A program made the translations under genes and the position numbers. 64,000 nt of DNA. Source: Breviolum minutum Mf 1.05b.01 (lineage: Eukaryota > Sar > Dinophyceae > Suessiales > Symbiodiniaceae). Positions 63,945 through 64,000 of this stretch are shown here, one piece after another; within the stretch, counting starts at the first letter, position 1, and each line of letters opens with the position of its first letter. The stretch is taken from the NCBI GenBank assembly GCA_000507305.1, contig DF239090.1, positions 128,650 to 192,649 on the forward strand, written 5' to 3'. The notes beneath the pieces are model-generated. The model saw only the letters and a program-made list of their open reading frames with translations, ran no database searches and was not told where the DNA came from.

Positions 63945-64000
63945 GTAACCCGGTGACCTTGAGGCATTTTCCCAGGCCTCCAAACAAAAAGGGAGAAGTC

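Noticed and set aside
1-64000. Relict spliced-leader sequence (dinoflagellate SL) as a sign of retroposed mRNA
   Set aside because: I looked for the conserved ccgtagccattttggctcaag-type core on both strands and saw no convincing match; the gggcgtagcc at 41334 is too short.
1-64000. tRNA, rRNA, CRISPR array, bacterial operon or prophage
   Set aside because: No cloverleaf, ribosomal core, evenly spaced repeat array or tandem gene block with ribosome sites was visible. The repeats present are inverted-repeat elements and microsatellites.

Overview
This is nuclear DNA from a eukaryote, almost certainly a dinoflagellate of the Symbiodiniaceae (coral-symbiont) type. The evidence is indirect. Coding sequence occurs only as short exons of about 25-330 bp, separated by introns of about 90-600 bp with sharp polypyrimidine-AG acceptors. 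Some donors appear to be GC or GA as well as GT. Several families of short inverted-repeat elements recur whose translations I recall as common junk peptides in Symbiodiniaceae gene models. Microsatellites (TA, GAT/ATC, AAC, GATA/GATG) are frequent. I see no bacterial operons, no Shine-Dalgarno sites, and no tRNA, rRNA or CRISPR array. Species and genus cannot be read from the sequence.

Genes were read as exon chains. I looked for acceptor and donor sites bounding an open frame with natural codon choice, then tested whether intron phase carries one exon into the next. Chains that pass are reported as genes; isolated exons are reported singly. Most proteins match nothing I recognise. The recognisable ones are a UDP-glycosyltransferase N-terminal domain (minus strand, 27.7-30.5 kb), a methyltransferase-like exon near 9 kb (minus), and a complete two-exon gene for a 71-residue signal-anchored protein (plus, 47.1-47.4 kb).

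Layout. 0-5 kb: scattered exons and repeats. 5.5-20.8 kb: mostly minus-strand genes, including phase-consistent chains at 11.5-11.9, 13.96-15.1 and 19.4-19.9 kb. 22.0-22.4 kb: plus-strand gene with inverted-repeat elements at both donors. 23.7-25.6 kb: minus. 26.5-27.5 kb: plus. 27.7-31.5 kb: minus (glycosyltransferase and an upstream chain). 31.9-32.2 kb: plus. 33.68-33.98 kb: long palindrome with a scrambled loop. 35-45 kb: short genes alternating in strand, several convergent. 45.4-47.4 kb: plus. 48.1-49.96 kb: a minus gene with five phase-matched exons. 50.1-51.9 kb: plus. 52.3-54.0 kb: minus. 55.87-56.51 kb: assembly gap inside repeats. 56.7-63.5 kb: mainly minus. The strand switches about twenty times, which is unusual against the long unidirectional gene blocks described for this group.

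The most interesting signal is the relation between repeats and introns. At least four unrelated inverted-repeat families lie inside introns, and in several cases the element terminus is itself the splice site. One 105-bp intron (43573-43677) consists of the element alone. This is what intron-making transposons (introners) leave behind. Other points to check are a probable one-base homopolymer error that splits an exon at 3.1 kb, and an in-frame TAG inside an otherwise good exon at 23.8 kb.

Stretches longer than 300 bp not listed below hold AT-rich sequence, partial repeats and low-grade open frames that I could not support as genes.
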